Shown one piece after another: positions 1-13,525 of a stretch of DNA of 64,000 bases. The notes under the pieces are model-generated. The model was not told the DNA's origin. It saw only the letters and a list, made by a program, of their open reading frames with translations, and did not search any database. Location of the stretch: NCBI RefSeq assembly GCF_900460245.1, contig NZ_UHIP01000001.1, positions 1,178,001-1,242,000 on the forward strand, read 5' to 3'. A program made the translations under genes and the position numbers. Within the stretch, counting starts at the first letter, position 1. Every line of letters begins with the position of its first letter. The stretch is from Vibrio fluvialis (GTDB taxonomy: Bacteria > Pseudomonadota > Gammaproteobacteria > Enterobacterales > Vibrionaceae).

Positions 1-149
1 CCGTCGGCGATTACACCATTGCGCAATGTGAGTACGGTCAGCCCTTCAGCGCCGCGATTCAAAACGGCAACTACTACGGTGTGCAGTTTCACCCAGAGCG
101 CTCTTCAAGAGCAGGCTCTAAGCTGATTCAAAACTTTCTGGAACTGTAA
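1..149 (+). CDS. hisH: Imidazole glycerol phosphate synthase, glutaminase subunit HisH (3' end only)
   Basis: Only the last 49 codons are in the window, read from base 3 to the TAA at 147-149. The fragment carries [11 protein letters not shown], the end of a class I glutamine amidotransferase. The His and Glu of HPE complete the Cys-His-Glu triad that releases ammonia from glutamine. HisH hands this ammonia to HisF to make IGP and AICAR in histidine synthesis. hisA follows after 48 bases, in the usual hisH-hisA-hisF-hisIE order. The identification rests on this C-terminal motif plus operon position. Confidence 0.93.
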   Translation, partial: VGDYTIAQCEYGQPFSAAIQNGNYYGVQFHPERSSRAGSKLIQNFLEL

Positions 150-188
150 GGATTGACGTCTGGCGACAATGTCGTCAGGCAGGAATAA

Positions 189-1686
<1,498 letters not shown>

Positions 1687-1690
<4 letters not shown>

Positions 1691-2316
1691 GCCAAGCAGT
1701 AACGACAGCGCTCTCAGACCGTATTAACTGGGACAAGGTCGATGGTCTGGTGCCGGCGATCGTTCAAGATTTTGCATCCAGCCAGGTGCTGATGATGGGC
1801 TACATGAACCAAGAGGCGCTGGCGAAAACATTAGAAACCAATCAGGTGACATTTTTCTCCCGTACCAAGCAGCGCCTTTGGACCAAAGGTGAGACGTCGG
1901 GTAATGTGCTTGAACTCAAGAACATTGCACTTGATTGCGACCAAGATACTCTGCTGGTCAAAGTGAATCCGATTGGCCCGACGTGCCATACCGGCACAAC
2001 GACGTGTTGGGATGGTGACGCGCAAGAGGAGTCGCAAATGGTTTGGCTTCATCAACTTGAGCAGCTACTGGCTGCCCGCAAGAGTGCCGACCCAGAATCC
2101 TCTTACACCGCTAGCCTTTATGCGCGTGGCACCAAACGCATTTCGCAGAAAGTGGGTGAAGAAGGCGTTGAAGTCGCGCTTGCGGCGACGTCGGGCGATA
2201 AGGCGGAGCTGATTTGTGAATCGGCAGACTTGATTTATCACCTGCTGGTATTGCTACAAGACCAAGGGCTTGCCATGAACGATGTGATTAACAAGCTCAA
2301 AGAGCGTCACAAGTAA
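1687..2316 (+). CDS. hisI: Bifunctional phosphoribosyl-AMP cyclohydrolase / phosphoribosyl-ATP pyrophosphatase HisIE
   Basis: This fused enzyme performs the second and third steps of histidine synthesis. The N-terminal half is the Zn-dependent PR-AMP cyclohydrolase: [22 protein letters not shown] and the Cys-rich [11 protein letters not shown]. The C-terminal part from about residue 115 is the helical PR-ATP pyrophosphatase, with [12 protein letters not shown] and ESADLIYH. The 209-residue length fits the fused gammaproteobacterial form. The ATG lies in a 4-base overlap with the hisF stop. It is the last gene of the operon and is followed directly by a strong terminator. Confidence 0.96.
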
Positions 2317-2322
2317 TAAAGA

Positions 2323-2348
2323 AAACGCCCCTGATTGGGGCGTTTTTT
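2323..2348 (+). terminator. Rho-independent terminator of the his operon
   Basis: Hairpin AAACGCCCC / GGGGCGTTT with a 5-base loop, followed by a T run, 6 bases after the hisIE stop codon. The A run on the 5' side means it could also act on transcripts from the opposite strand, where rluE ends at 2365. Confidence 0.9.
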
Positions 2349-2364
2349 ATGGGAAGTCGGCAAA

Positions 2365-3057
2365 TTAAATCTCAATGTGTTTCCATTCGCCGGGCTGGAG
2401 GTCGCCCAGAACAATATCGCCCATCGAATAACGGATCAGACGCAGAGTCGGAAAACCGATATTGGCCGTCATGCGACGCACCTGACGGTTACGTCCTTCG
2501 ATAATGGTAATAGCGAGCCAGGTTGTCGGAATAGCGGCTCGAAAGCGCACTGGCGGATTACGCTCCCACACTTCAGGTTCAGGCATGATTTCAACGATAG
2601 CAGGTAATGTCGGGCCATCTTTCAATTCGACACCGTTTCTCAGTTTATCCAGATCCGCTTCCTGGGGGGCACCTTCCACTTGCACCCAATAGGTTTTAGG
2701 CGATTTGGACTGCGGCTGAGTCAGCTTGGCTTGCAGAATGCCATCGTTGGTCAACACCATCAAACCTTCACTGTCGCGGTCCAGGCGGCCAGCGGCGTAC
2801 ACATCTTTGACTGGAATAAAGTCGGCCAGCGTTTTACGCCCATCGCCATCGGTAAACTGACTCAGCGTATCGAAGGGCTTGTTAAAAATCACAACCTTAC
2901 GTTCTTGAGGTGAAACTCTTGGTTTGTCGGTACGTGAACGCACCGATGACGCAGGCTTATTTGGACGTGCAGAACCCGGGCGTTTTGCCTGTTTAAAATG
3001 AGATTTGCCTGTGGGACGAGAAGAGGGAGAAGAAGCTCGCGGTGAGCGGGATGACAT
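2365..3057 (-). CDS. rluE: 23S rRNA pseudouridine synthase RluE
   Basis: RluE belongs to the RsuA branch of pseudouridine synthases. In E. coli it makes pseudouridine 2457 in the peptidyl-transferase region of 23S r[13 protein letters not shown] carries the catalytic Asp near residue 93, followed by [20 protein letters not shown], typical of RluE/RluB/RluF. The reading frame stays open upstream to 3159. I chose the ATG at 3057 because an AAGG sequence lies 8 bases in front of it and the resulting 230 residues are closer to the E. coli length. The first 55 residues are a Ser/Arg/Lys/Pro-rich tail without an S4 domain. The gene diverges from icd. Confidence 0.88.
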   Translation of the reverse strand: MSSRSPRASSPSSRPTGKSHFKQAKRPGSARPNKPASSVRSRTDKPRVSPQERKVVIFNKPFDTLSQFTDGDGRKTLADFIPVKDVYAAGRLDRDSEGLMVLTNDGILQAKLTQPQSKSPKTYWVQVEGAPQEADLDKLRNGVELKDGPTLPAIVEIMPEPEVWERNPPVRFRAAIPTTWLAITIIEGRNRQVRRMTANIGFPTLRLIRYSMGDIVLGDLQPGEWKHIEI

Positions 3058-5594
<2,537 letters not shown>

Positions 5595-5610
5595 ATACAC
5601 AGACAATAAA

Positions 5611-5640
5611 AAACCCGCCAGCTGGCGGGTTTTCTTTTTT
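5611..5640 (+). terminator. Terminator after icd, probably bidirectional
   Basis: Stem AAACCCGCCA / TGGCGGGTTT with a 2-base GC centre, then a T-rich run. The A run on the other side suggests that it also ends the convergent cspD transcript. Confidence 0.88.
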
Positions 5641-5689
5641 CAGTCCGGTAGAGTTTACTGGCTGTGTATTACAAATGTTTTGGCAGCGA

Positions 5690-5911
5690 TTATTTTGCTA
5701 ATTGACCTTCAATCGGTACGACGCTGCTCGCGTGGTAACCTTTAGGTCCTTGTTCAACCTCATACGATACCTGTTGGCCCGCCTTCAGTGTGCGGTAGCC
5801 ATCCATTTGAATCGTTGAGTAGTGTGCAAAAATGTCTCCATCTTCACCCTCAGGACAAATAAACCCAAATCCTTTGGCGTTGTTGAACCATTTCACTGTA
5901 CCTGTAGCCAT
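5690..5911 (-). CDS. cspD: Cold-shock-domain protein CspD
   Basis: A single cold-shock domain of 73 residues, a small OB-fold that binds single-stranded nucleic acid. RNP-1 like KGFGFICPEG and RNP-2 like DIFAHYS are present, and IQMDGYRTLKAGQ is a near copy of E. coli CspD, an inhibitor of DNA replication made in stationary phase. The frame also allows an ATG at 5920, but a GAGGG sequence sits 10 bases before the ATG at 5911, which gives the family N-terminus MATGTVKWF. Its position divergent from clpS is the usual enterobacterial and vibrio arrangement, and CspD is a known Lon substrate in E. coli. Confidence 0.94.
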   Translation of the reverse strand: MATGTVKWFNNAKGFGFICPEGEDGDIFAHYSTIQMDGYRTLKAGQQVSYEVEQGPKGYHASSVVPIEGQLAK

Positions 5912-6442
5912 GCTATACATCCCTCATGCATTTTGTTACTGATGTTGTTGAAGAGAACACTCTCTTTTCTCCATCGAAGAGCTCTCCAAATAGTGAATAG
6001 CAATTCAGCCGCTGCCAAATTTTTAGTCACTAATTGACCAATGTAGTCAATGATTGAACACAGTCAATAGTAAAAACGTATAAAGATATAGAGTTTTATA
6101 AGTAAATCACTTTTGTTGCCATCTTGCGTCAAGTTGGCACTTGTTTGATTGCAACTTCGTTAACTTTCCTATCTATCCGTGGCATTTTGATAAAAATGCT
6201 ATTTGCAAATAGCGAAGCATATTGTGAGTGCGTTTGCATAATGGTGGCGTCTTTTTGAACGTTTGCTTGTGTGATGAAGCTGAATAGCAATGTTTTATTT
6301 GCAGCGATACAATTGCTGCATTAGTCTCTAAGTAAGGGTTGTTTTTCACCTGAACTGACAGCATGTTACGTTATGAAACCGTGCTGATAGAAGGGACTGG
6401 AATGTCTAATTTGTTTGAGAAACAGTCTGAAATACGGCCGTC
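5912..6442. other. Intergenic region between cspD and clpS
   Basis: 531 bases with no convincing gene. It must contain both divergent promoters. It is A+T rich around 6000-6120. One feature stands out: a perfect 16-base palindrome GCTATTTGCAAATAGC at 6198-6213. A 63-codon frame on the minus strand (6173-6364) has no ribosome-binding site or family resemblance and was not called. Confidence 0.5.
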
Positions 6443-6763
6443 ATGAGTAAAAATTTTGAATGGGTAACTCCAGGCTCAGATTTACTGGAGCGAGAAGAAA
6501 CAGCAATTAAGCCGCCGGCTATGTATAACGTGGTGTTAAACAACGATGACTACACACCGATGGACTTTGTAATCGAAATCCTGGAACGTTTCTTTTCGAT
6601 GGATATTGAAAGAGCAACTCAAGTGATGCTGAAAGTGCATTACGAAGGGAAAGCAATTTGTGGCACATTTACTGCAGAGGTTGCAGAGACGAAAGTCGCA
6701 CAGGTGACAATGTACTCAAGGGAAAATGAGCATCCACTGCTGTGTACCATGGAGCGAGCTTAG
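6443..6763 (+). CDS. clpS: ClpS, N-degron adaptor of the ClpAP protease
   Basis: ClpS binds proteins with an N-terminal Leu, Phe, Tyr or Trp and hands them to ClpA. It also blocks other ClpA substrates. The 106 residues match E. coli ClpS closely. A disordered N-terminal tail leads into [16 protein letters not shown], whose NDDYTPM segment lines the pocket that holds the substrate's first residue, and the His of [10 protein letters not shown] is in place. clpA follows 40 bases downstream, so the two are likely cotranscribed. No strong Shine-Dalgarno sequence is visible before this ATG. Confidence 0.97.
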   Translation: MSKNFEWVTPGSDLLEREETAIKPPAMYNVVLNNDDYTPMDFVIEILERFFSMDIERATQVMLKVHYEGKAICGTFTAEVAETKVAQVTMYSRENEHPLLCTMERA

Positions 6764-6803
6764 CACTTGCGACGACAATGTGGTTGTTCCTTAAGGAGGC
6801 CTT

Positions 6804-9071
6804 ATGCTTAACAAAGAACTAGAGTCGAGTCTAAATGGCGCGTTCGCTCGGGCGCGAGACAAAAGACATGAATTTATGACCGTCGAGCACCTCCTACTTG
6901 CATTGTTGGAAAACGATGCAGCGAAGGAAGCATTACTGGCCTGTCAGGCAGATATCGACACATTACGTCGTGAACTTGACACTTTTATCGACCAAACAAC
7001 CCCTCTCATTCCTGAAAATGATGAAACTCGCGAAACACAGCCAACACTGAGTTTTCAGCGCGTGCTTCAACGCGCGGTATTCCATGTGCAGTCATCTGGC
7101 CGCAGTGAAGTGACTGGCGCAAACGTGCTGGTGGCGATCTTTAGCGAGCAAGAGTCTCACGCTGCATATTTGCTGAAGAAAAATGATATCAGCCGTCTGG
7201 ATATCGTGAACTACATTTCCCACGGCATTACCAAAGCATCCAGTTCTGGCGATGAGCCATCGTCCGATTCGTTTGGCACAGAGAGTGGTGAAGACGTCAG
7301 CTCTGATGAACGTCTGGAAAGTTTTGCCACTAACCTGAATCATCTGGCGAAACAAGGTCAAATCGATCCTCTGATCGGTCGTGACAAAGAACTGGAACGT
7401 ACGATTCAGGTGTTGTGCCGCCGTCGTAAAAACAACCCGCTGTTAGTGGGTGAAGCTGGCGTTGGTAAAACTGCCATTGCAGAAGGCTTGGCGTGGAGAA
7501 TTGTAGAAGGCCAGGTGCCTGAAGTGATTCAGAACAGCGTGATCTACTCGTTAGACATCGGTTCACTGCTGGCTGGAACAAAATACCGTGGTGATTTCGA
7601 AAAACGTTTCAAATCCATTCTGAAACAGTTGGAGAAAGAGAAAGACGCCATTCTGTTCATTGACGAAATCCACACCATTATCGGTGCAGGTGCTGCGTCT
7701 GGTGGACAGGTAGATGCGGCAAACCTGATCAAGCCTCTACTGAGCAGCGGAAAGCTACGTTGTATCGGTTCAACGACTTATCAGGAATACAGTAATATTT
7801 TCGAAAAAGAACGCGCGCTTTCTCGTCGGTTCCAGAAAATTGATATCGTCGAGCCTTCATTAGACGACACCACCAAAATTCTGATGGGTCTGAAGCCGAA
7901 ATACGAAGCGCACCACGATGTACGTTACACCAAAGAAGCGCTGCGTGCCGCGGTAGAGTTGTCGGCGAAATACATCAACGAACGTCATCTGCCAGACAAA
8001 GCGATTGACGTGATTGACGAAGCCGGTGCACGTGTTCGCTTGATGCCAGCCAGCCGCCGTAAAAAAACGGTTGGTGTTGCAGAAATCGAAGCCATGGTTG
8101 CCAAAATGGCGCGTATTCCGGAAAAATCAGTCTCTTCATCTGACAAAGATATCCTGAAAAATCTGGATAAAAAGATGAAGATGTTAGTGTTCGGACAAGA
8201 CAACGCTATTGATGTTCTGACCGAGTCCATCAAACTAACTCGTGCAGGTCTGGGGTCGGACAATCGTCCGGTCGGTTCGTTCCTGTTTGCTGGCCCAACT
8301 GGGGTCGGTAAAACAGAAGTGACCGTCCAGCTATCTAAGCTGCTGGGCATCGAACTGCTGCGCTTTGACATGTCGGAATACGGCGAGCGTCATTCGGTCA
8401 GCCGTTTGATCGGCGCACCTCCGGGTTATGTGGGATTCGATCAGGGTGGTTTGTTGACAGATGCCGTTATCAAACATCCACACTCAGTCGTACTGCTGGA
8501 TGAGATTGAAAAAGCGCACCCGGATATCTTTAACCTGCTGCTACAGGTGATGGACAATGGCACACTGACGGATAATAACGGCCGCAAAGCTGACTTCCGC
8601 AATGTGATTTTGGTGATGACCACCAACGCTGGTGTCGCGGAGACGGTGAAAAAATCGATCGGTATGATTCAGCAGGATCATAGTCATGATGCGATGGCGG
8701 AAATCAAGAAGGTGTTCACGCCAGAGTTTCGTAACCGTCTGGACCACATCATTTGGTTCAACGCGCTGGACGAGCGTGTGATTCATCAGGTTGTCGACAA
8801 GTTCATCGTCGAGTTGCAAGTACAACTTGATGCGCGTGGTGTCTCACTGGAAGTGTCGGAAGACGCTCGCCACTGGTTGGCAGTGAAAGGCTATGACCGT
8901 GAAATGGGCGCGCGTCCGATGGGCAGAGTGATTCAGGAACAGCTGAAGAAACCACTGGCCAACGAGCTGCTGTTCGGTTCTCTGGTGGATGGTGGTACGG
9001 TTAAAGTGGACCTGAACGAAGATCAACTCACCTTCAAGTACATGGGTACACGAGAAGAAGTGGTTCATTGA
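6804..9071 (+). CDS. clpA: ClpA, AAA+ unfoldase of the ClpAP protease
   Basis: ClpA forms a hexamer that unfolds substrates and feeds them into ClpP. Order: N-domain (about 1-145, the ClpS docking site), an acidic linker, AAA-1 with Walker A GEAGVGKT near residue 216 and [11 protein letters not shown]-2 with Walker A GPTGVGKT near residue 496 and [11 protein letters not shown], then the C-terminal small domain. The ClpP-contact loop reads SIGMIQ where E. coli ClpA has IGL. A very strong ribosome-binding site, AAGGAGG, precedes the ATG. The 755 residues are full length. clpP is not in the window. Confidence 0.97.
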   Translation: MLNKELESSLNGAFARARDKRHEFMTVEHLLLALLENDAAKEALLACQADIDTLRRELDTFIDQTTPLIPENDETRETQPTLSFQRVLQRAVFHVQSSGRSEVTGANVLVAIFSEQESHAAYLLKKNDISRLDIVNYISHGITKASSSGDEPSSDSFGTESGEDVSSDERLESFATNLNHLAKQGQIDPLIGRDKELERTIQVLCRRRKNNPLLVGEAGVGKTAIAEGLAWRIVEGQVPEVIQNSVIYSLDIGSLLAGTKYRGDFEKRFKSILKQLEKEKDAILFIDEIHTIIGAGAASGGQVDAANLIKPLLSSGKLRCIGSTTYQEYSNIFEKERALSRRFQKIDIVEPSLDDTTKILMGLKPKYEAHHDVRYTKEALRAAVELSAKYINERHLPDKAIDVIDEAGARVRLMPASRRKKTVGVAEIEAMVAKMARIPEKSVSSSDKDILKNLDKKMKMLVFGQDNAIDVLTESIKLTRAGLGSDNRPVGSFLFAGPTGVGKTEVTVQLSKLLGIELLRFDMSEYGERHSVSRLIGAPPGYVGFDQGGLLTDAVIKHPHSVVLLDEIEKAHPDIFNLLLQVMDNGTLTDNNGRKADFRNVILVMTTNAGVAETVKKSIGMIQQDHSHDAMAEIKKVFTPEFRNRLDHIIWFNALDERVIHQVVDKFIVELQVQLDARGVSLEVSEDARHWLAVKGYDREMGARPMGRVIQEQLKKPLANELLFGSLVDGGTVKVDLNEDQLTFKYMGTREEVVH

Positions 9072-9086
9072 TCTCACGGCACAAAC

Positions 9087-9119
9087 AAAAAAGCGCACTC
9101 AGAGTAGTGCGCTTTTTCT
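9087..9119 (+). terminator. Terminator of clpS-clpA
   Basis: Stem AAAAAGCGCACT / AGTGCGCTTTTT with a 6-base loop and a T run, 15 bases after the clpA stop. Confidence 0.88.
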
Positions 9120-9143
9120 TTGCTGTTCATCCTGTCTCTCAGG

Positions 9144-9178
9144 CAACAAAAACGGAGCTCAAAGCTCCGTTTTTGTTG
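9144..9178 (-). terminator. Terminator of infA
   Basis: A 16-base perfect stem (CAACAAAAACGGAGCT and its complement) around a 3-base loop, 17 bases beyond the infA stop. On the minus strand it ends in TTTTTG. It forms a tandem with the clpA terminator, so the convergent transcripts are insulated from each other. Confidence 0.87.
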
Positions 9179-9195
9179 CATTCGAAAATCAGTGA

Positions 9196-9414
<219 letters not shown>

Positions 9415-9436
9415 TTAATCCTCTTTAGAAATTAGG

Positions 9437-9467
9437 CAAAAATTAACGGCCGCATTCTGCCGTTAAT
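9437..9467 (-). terminator. Terminator-like hairpin between bpt and infA
   Basis: Perfect 9-base inverted repeat ATTAACGGC / GCCGTTAAT with an 8-base loop. On the minus strand it is followed by TTTTTG. It ends or attenuates the aat-bpt transcript upstream of infA. Confidence 0.65.
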
Positions 9468-9495
9468 CAATCAATATGTAAAGTTGGGGCGTATT

Positions 9496-10197
9496 CTACC
9501 CTTGCCAACGCTGATTTACTAGCCTTTGATGAGGCTGGAAGCGCACTTTGTAGTTCATGGCAGGACATTCATCGATTTGATATCCCAAATAAAGCCATTG
9601 TTTACCCATTTGTCGACAAAGCTCCAGTTGGGTCAGCACACCGAGTGTGCCCAGCGAGAGTGGGTGGTCCGGGTCAAAGAAGGTGTAAAATGCACTGGCG
9701 CTGTGGGGAAGCAAATCGGTAATCGCGATCGCAACCAAGGTATCATGATGATAAATATGCAAATAGCGTGTATCGAGCCACTCAGAATGTGCGAACTTAT
9801 CAAACTCGTCTTTGCGCGGCGGGTACATGGTGCCGTTGCGATGGCGCGCTTTAATATAACGTGAATAGAGCGCGAACCAGTTTTTGTCCATATCGTCCTT
9901 GAGTTCCCAACGACACTCGCGGTGCGTTTTAGCGAGCAATCGCTTCTGACTTTTGGATGGTACAAAATCTGCCACAGAAACCCGCAGAGCTTCGCAGGCA
10001 CTGCAGGTATCACAATGGGGCTTGTAAATCGTATCTCCGCTGCGGCGAAAACCGTTGGCCAGCAGAGTTTCATAATTTTCTGGCGATTGCATCTGAGTGT
10101 CGATAGCGACCGCGACGCGCTCCATACGGTCTTTGAGGTAGCTGCACGGATGGTTGTTGGTGAGACCAATACGAATATGTTGCAGATCGGAACTCAT
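9496..10197 (-). CDS. bpt: Aspartate/glutamate leucyltransferase Bpt
   Basis: Bpt moves leucine from leucyl-tRNA onto proteins that begin with Asp or Glu, making them ClpS substrates. The 233 residues show the ATE-like N-terminal Cys cluster CDTCSACEALR and the C-terminal YHDTLVAIAITD and WLYLGYQIDECPAMNYK of this family. The biochemical role was shown for the Vibrio vulnificus protein, and bacterial members add Leu rather than Arg. GGAG lies 7 bases before the ATG, inside the end of aat. The 2-base gap to aat points to one operon. Confidence 0.94.
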   Translation of the reverse strand: MSSDLQHIRIGLTNNHPCSYLKDRMERVAVAIDTQMQSPENYETLLANGFRRSGDTIYKPHCDTCSACEALRVSVADFVPSKSQKRLLAKTHRECRWELKDDMDKNWFALYSRYIKARHRNGTMYPPRKDEFDKFAHSEWLDTRYLHIYHHDTLVAIAITDLLPHSASAFYTFFDPDHPLSLGTLGVLTQLELCRQMGKQWLYLGYQIDECPAMNYKVRFQPHQRLVNQRWQG

Positions 10198-10199
10198 AC

Positions 10200-10928
10200 T
10201 TACTCCTCAGCAGATGCTTCAACCGGGCAAGTCAGCCATTGAGGTTGAAAACAATTTTCTGTTACACGCTGTTCTTTTAAAGATAGCAATGATTGCATGA
10301 ATTTGTCGCGGGATAATTCCTTTGCACCCAATGATTTAAGGTGCGGGTTCATCACCTGGCAATCAATCAACTGACCTTGATTGGTTTTGAAATGATGGCA
10401 GAAATACCACAATGCAATTTTTGATGCGTTGGTTGCAAGGCTGAACATCGACTCGCCACAAAATAATCGGCCTACTTCAATACCATACAATCCACCAATT
10501 AAGGCGTCCTGGTGCCACACTTCCACCGAATGACACTTTCCTGCACGGGCAAGCTGAGTGTAGGCCTGACGCATTTCTTCATTCAGCCAGGTCTCTTCCG
10601 GAGAACGTACCGCCGCGCACATATCAATGACATCAGCGGTCGCGTGATTAATACTGACAGTGTATTGGTGTTTGCGTTGAAACTTTTTCACACTTTTTGC
10701 CGGAATGAAGGTCTTAGGATCAAACACAGCGCGTGGCGAAGGGCTCCACCATAGAATAGGCTCATCAGGACCATACCAAGGAAAAATGCCGCTTTGGTAA
10801 CCTTGGTAAATCCGCTCGGGATTGAGATCGCCCCCAAACGCCAGCAGGCCATTAGGTTCTTTCAGCGCAGAGTAGGGAGAGGGAAAATCAAAGTTTCCCG
10901 GTGCCAGTTCGGTGAGATATATCGCCAT
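10200..10928 (-). CDS. aat: Leucyl/phenylalanyl-tRNA-protein transferase Aat
   Basis: Aat transfers Leu or Phe from tRNA to proteins with N-terminal Arg or Lys, creating N-degrons for ClpS-ClpAP. The 242 residues match the family. FPSPYSALKEPNGLLAFGGDL, IFPWY and WWSPSPRAV near the N-terminus and SVEVWHQDALIGGLYGIEVG in the GNAT-like core are diagnostic. It is first in an aat-bpt operon. With clpS-clpA a few kilobases away, the window holds all dedicated N-degron components except ClpP. Confidence 0.96.
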   Translation of the reverse strand: MAIYLTELAPGNFDFPSPYSALKEPNGLLAFGGDLNPERIYQGYQSGIFPWYGPDEPILWWSPSPRAVFDPKTFIPAKSVKKFQRKHQYTVSINHATADVIDMCAAVRSPEETWLNEEMRQAYTQLARAGKCHSVEVWHQDALIGGLYGIEVGRLFCGESMFSLATNASKIALWYFCHHFKTNQGQLIDCQVMNPHLKSLGAKELSRDKFMQSLLSLKEQRVTENCFQPQWLTCPVEASAEE

Positions 10929-10993
10929 AGCTTCGTTAGTGTCCTAGTAACCCAAGCAGTTTCCCAACAACATTCATCTTCAAGGAGATAAAA

Positions 10994-11449
10994 ATGAAAC
11001 GGTGGTTTTTGATCTTATTGATTTTTCCTTTGTTTGCCAATGCTGCCTACCTGCGAAATCAGGCTCGCCCAGTGAATGAGGTGGTGTTCGGCCAGGTTGA
11101 AACGGTACGCTACATCTCTCAACAAGATATCGTGCATTCAAAGGCGAATGGTTGGGAGACTCTGCTTGGCGCCGTAGTTGGTGGGTTGATTGGCAACCAG
11201 TTTGGGGATGGGCATGGTCGAGAAGTCGCGACGGCGATTGGTGCGGTGGCGGGCGCGGGCATTGCTCGTTCCAATGCCAACCAAACCTATCATGTAGAGT
11301 ATCGTCTGGTGGAAATTCTGATCAAAACTTCAGAAGGGAAGTTGATTGACGTGATTCAGGATGTCGATAGTCAGATGTTGTTCAGTTCCGGTGACCGGGT
11401 ACGTATTCTGTATTTTGACGATGGAGTAAGAGTGGATAAGGAGATGTAG
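10994..11449 (+). CDS. Glycine-zipper 2TM envelope protein (SlyB/17-kDa antigen type)
   Basis: A 151-residue exported protein of unknown role. The N-terminus is a signal peptide with a cut likely after ANA near residue 18. It lacks a lipobox Cys, unlike SlyB and the rickettsial 17-kDa lipoprotein. Residues about 53-92 form a glycine zipper, GAVVGGLIGNQFGDG and AIGAVAGAGIA, which inserts in or packs against membranes. A small beta-rich C-terminal domain follows. AAGGAGA lies 9 bases before the ATG. It diverges from aat and precedes aroA with no evident link. The family is recognised but the function is not. Confidence 0.8.
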   Translation: MKRWFLILLIFPLFANAAYLRNQARPVNEVVFGQVETVRYISQQDIVHSKANGWETLLGAVVGGLIGNQFGDGHGREVATAIGAVAGAGIARSNANQTYHVEYRLVEILIKTSEGKLIDVIQDVDSQMLFSSGDRVRILYFDDGVRVDKEM

Positions 11450-11619
11450 CCTGGTCTGTACGGCTTTCCGCTGGCGGCTATGGTGTCGGCAGAATTTCAT
11501 TTTAAACCGCAGATTAGCACTGGCTATCCCCATAGAATTTGGTTAGTCTGCGGGTACGAAGAATTTTCACTGCCCTAAATAAAAACAGGAATAGTGGCGG
11601 TGCAAGGAACACAACTTTA

Positions 11620-12900
11620 ATGGAAAGCCTCACGTTACAACCCATTGCCAAAATTGACGGAGAAGTGAACCTTCCGGGTTCCAAAAGTGTATCAAACCGC
11701 GCTCTGCTGCTAGCTGCGTTAGCCAAAGGTACGACGCGTCTGACCAACCTACTCGACAGTGATGATATTCGCCACATGTTGAATGCCCTGAGCAAGCTGG
11801 GCGTGGTGTATCGTTTGTCAGAAGACAAAACCGAATGTGAAGTGGAAGGGCTCGGTAAGCCGTTTACCGTCTCTGAGCTTCAGGAACTGTTCTTAGGTAA
11901 CGCAGGTACTGCTATGCGCCCTCTGGCCGCTGCGTTGTGTCTGGGAGAGGGCGAGTTCATCCTGACGGGTGAGCCGCGCATGAAGGAGCGCCCAATCGGC
12001 CATCTGGTTGATGCTTTGCGTCAAGCTGGTGCGCAGATCGAGTATCTGGAAAACGAAAACTACCCACCATTGCGTATCACGGGTACAGGTTTAGAGTCGG
12101 GAACCGTCTCAATTGACGGCTCGATCTCCAGTCAGTTCTTAACTGCTTTTCTGATGTCTGCCCCTTTGGCAAAAGGTAAAGTAACCATCAAGATTGAGGG
12201 TGAGCTGGTATCGAAACCCTATATCGACATTACTCTGCACATCATGGAACAGTTTGGCGTTCAGGTGATCAACAACGATTATCAGGAATTTGTCATTCCA
12301 GCTGGCCAGTCTTATGTTGCTCCAGGTAACTTCCTGGTAGAAGGGGATGCATCATCGGCGTCTTATTTCTTGGCCGCGGCCGCGATTAAAGGTGGCCAGG
12401 TAAAAGTGACCGGTATCGGTAAGAACAGTATTCAGGGTGATATTCAATTCGCTGAAGCGTTGGAAAAAATGGGCGCACAAATCGAATGGGGTGATGATTA
12501 TGTTATCGCTCGTCGCGGCGAACTGAATGCGGTGGATTTGGATTTCAACCATATTCCTGATGCTGCAATGACCATTGCTACTACGGCCCTGTTTGCCTGC
12601 GGCACTACGGCGATTCGCAATGTATATAACTGGCGAGTGAAAGAGACAGACCGACTGGCCGCAATGGCGACTGAGTTGCGTAAAGTCGGTGCAACGGTGG
12701 AAGAGGGTGAAGATTACATCATCATTACGCCACCGGAGCAGTTGATTCATGCCGCGATTGATACGTACGACGACCATCGTATGGCGATGTGCTTCTCTTT
12801 GGTTGCTCTGAGCGATACGCCAGTGACCATTAATGACCCTAAGTGTACGTCAAAAACCTTCCCGGATTATTTTGATAAGTTTGCACAGCTGAGTCACTAA
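11620..12900 (+). CDS. aroA: 5-enolpyruvylshikimate-3-phosphate synthase AroA
   Basis: EPSP synthase adds the enolpyruvyl group of PEP to shikimate 3-phosphate in aromatic amino acid synthesis. It is the class I (glyphosate-sensitive type) enzyme by sequence: [32 protein letters not shown], the catalytic DAAMTIA and [12 protein letters not shown]. The frame is open from 11539, but the ATG at 11620 gives the family N-terminus MESLTLQPI and 426 residues, close to the usual 427. The 5' leader contains long inverted sequence (CCGCAGA at 11507-11513 and its complement at 11547-11553). The gene stands alone. Confidence 0.97.
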   Translation: MESLTLQPIAKIDGEVNLPGSKSVSNRALLLAALAKGTTRLTNLLDSDDIRHMLNALSKLGVVYRLSEDKTECEVEGLGKPFTVSELQELFLGNAGTAMRPLAAALCLGEGEFILTGEPRMKERPIGHLVDALRQAGAQIEYLENENYPPLRITGTGLESGTVSIDGSISSQFLTAFLMSAPLAKGKVTIKIEGELVSKPYIDITLHIMEQFGVQVINNDYQEFVIPAGQSYVAPGNFLVEGDASSASYFLAAAAIKGGQVKVTGIGKNSIQGDIQFAEALEKMGAQIEWGDDYVIARRGELNAVDLDFNHIPDAAMTIATTALFACGTTAIRNVYNWRVKETDRLAAMATELRKVGATVEEGEDYIIITPPEQLIHAAIDTYDDHRMAMCFSLVALSDTPVTINDPKCTSKTFPDYFDKFAQLSH

Positions 12901-12912
12901 AGTGATTGAAAT

Positions 12913-12940
12913 AAAAGCCTCTTAACGAGGCTTTTATTAT
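12913..12940 (+). terminator. Terminator between aroA and yciN, bidirectional
   Basis: Stem AAAAGCCTC / GAGGCTTTT with a 5-base loop, T-rich on both strands. The convergent genes aroA and yciN both end within about 15 bases of it. Confidence 0.85.
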
Positions 12941-13185
12941 TTTTGTACAGTAAATTCTTTGGACAGCTGGTGGGCGAGATATTTGAACATATTAAATACC
13001 GCCGTTGTTTTCGCCGTAGGCAAACCTTTGTCGTCCAAAAAGTAGTTGCCTTTGAATACCAGAACACCTTCTTTCTCTTCCACGCTCTCGGCCCGCATGC
13101 CCTCTATATAGCTTTCGTGCTCCTGAATCAGTTGGTTGGCGATCAGCAACAGATCAAATTCACTGATGGCTTTTTTCTCATTCAT
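12937..13185 (-). CDS. yciN: YciN-like protein (DUF2498)
   Basis: An 82-residue cytoplasmic protein of unknown function. It aligns along its whole length with E. coli YciN: LIQEHESYIEGM, GVLVFKGNYFLD and GLPTAKTTAVFNMFK. GAGGAG precedes the ATG by 7 bases. It diverges from topA, and in E. coli yciN is also beside topA, so both the neighbour and the sequence are conserved. No signal peptide, membrane segment or catalytic motif is visible. Confidence 0.9.
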   Translation of the reverse strand: MNEKKAISEFDLLLIANQLIQEHESYIEGMRAESVEEKEGVLVFKGNYFLDDKGLPTAKTTAVFNMFKYLAHQLSKEFTVQK

Positions 13186-13525
13186 TGTACTTCTCCTCAG
13201 GTTGGAACTGGCTCCAGTTTAGAGCTGTGACACGTAAATACCATGATCAAAAGCAGCTAAAGTCGCATTCTCGTTGTTAAGCAATTTGTGATTTGTTCCA
13301 TATTTCACTCGTTTGCGGTCGCACGGGACGCACAGTCACTTTAGTATGTGCGGGTTTTAGAACAGAGAATACGCTTTCGTCGAATTGTCGAGCAAATAAA
13401 TGGTTTTTTAAAAAAACAAGTTGATCTTCTCTTTGTTCGGCTCGATAGTAAAAAAAGAAGCAATATTTTAGAACGTCAATGCGATCGACTGTTCGCATAG
13501 TGATTAAGGACATTTGAATCAAATT
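13186..13525. other. Intergenic region between yciN and topA
   Basis: 340 bases with divergent promoters expected. I see an inverted repeat ATGCGA / TCGCAT with an 8-base loop at 13479-13498, just in front of topA. No gene is supported: an 81-codon minus-strand frame here resembles no family I know. Confidence 0.4.

Noticed and set aside
6173..6364. 63-codon minus-strand frame between cspD and clpS
   Set aside because: No ribosome-binding site or family resemblance; low-complexity Lys/Leu/Thr sequence typical of noncoding AT-rich DNA.
11507..11553. Inverted repeat CCGCAGA / TCTGCGG in the aroA leader
   Set aside because: Arms only 7 bases and 33 bases apart. May fold, but too weak to call as a regulatory element.
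13277..13522. 81-codon minus-strand frame upstream of topA
   Set aside because: Lies in the promoter region of topA, has no family resemblance, and begins next to the topA start.
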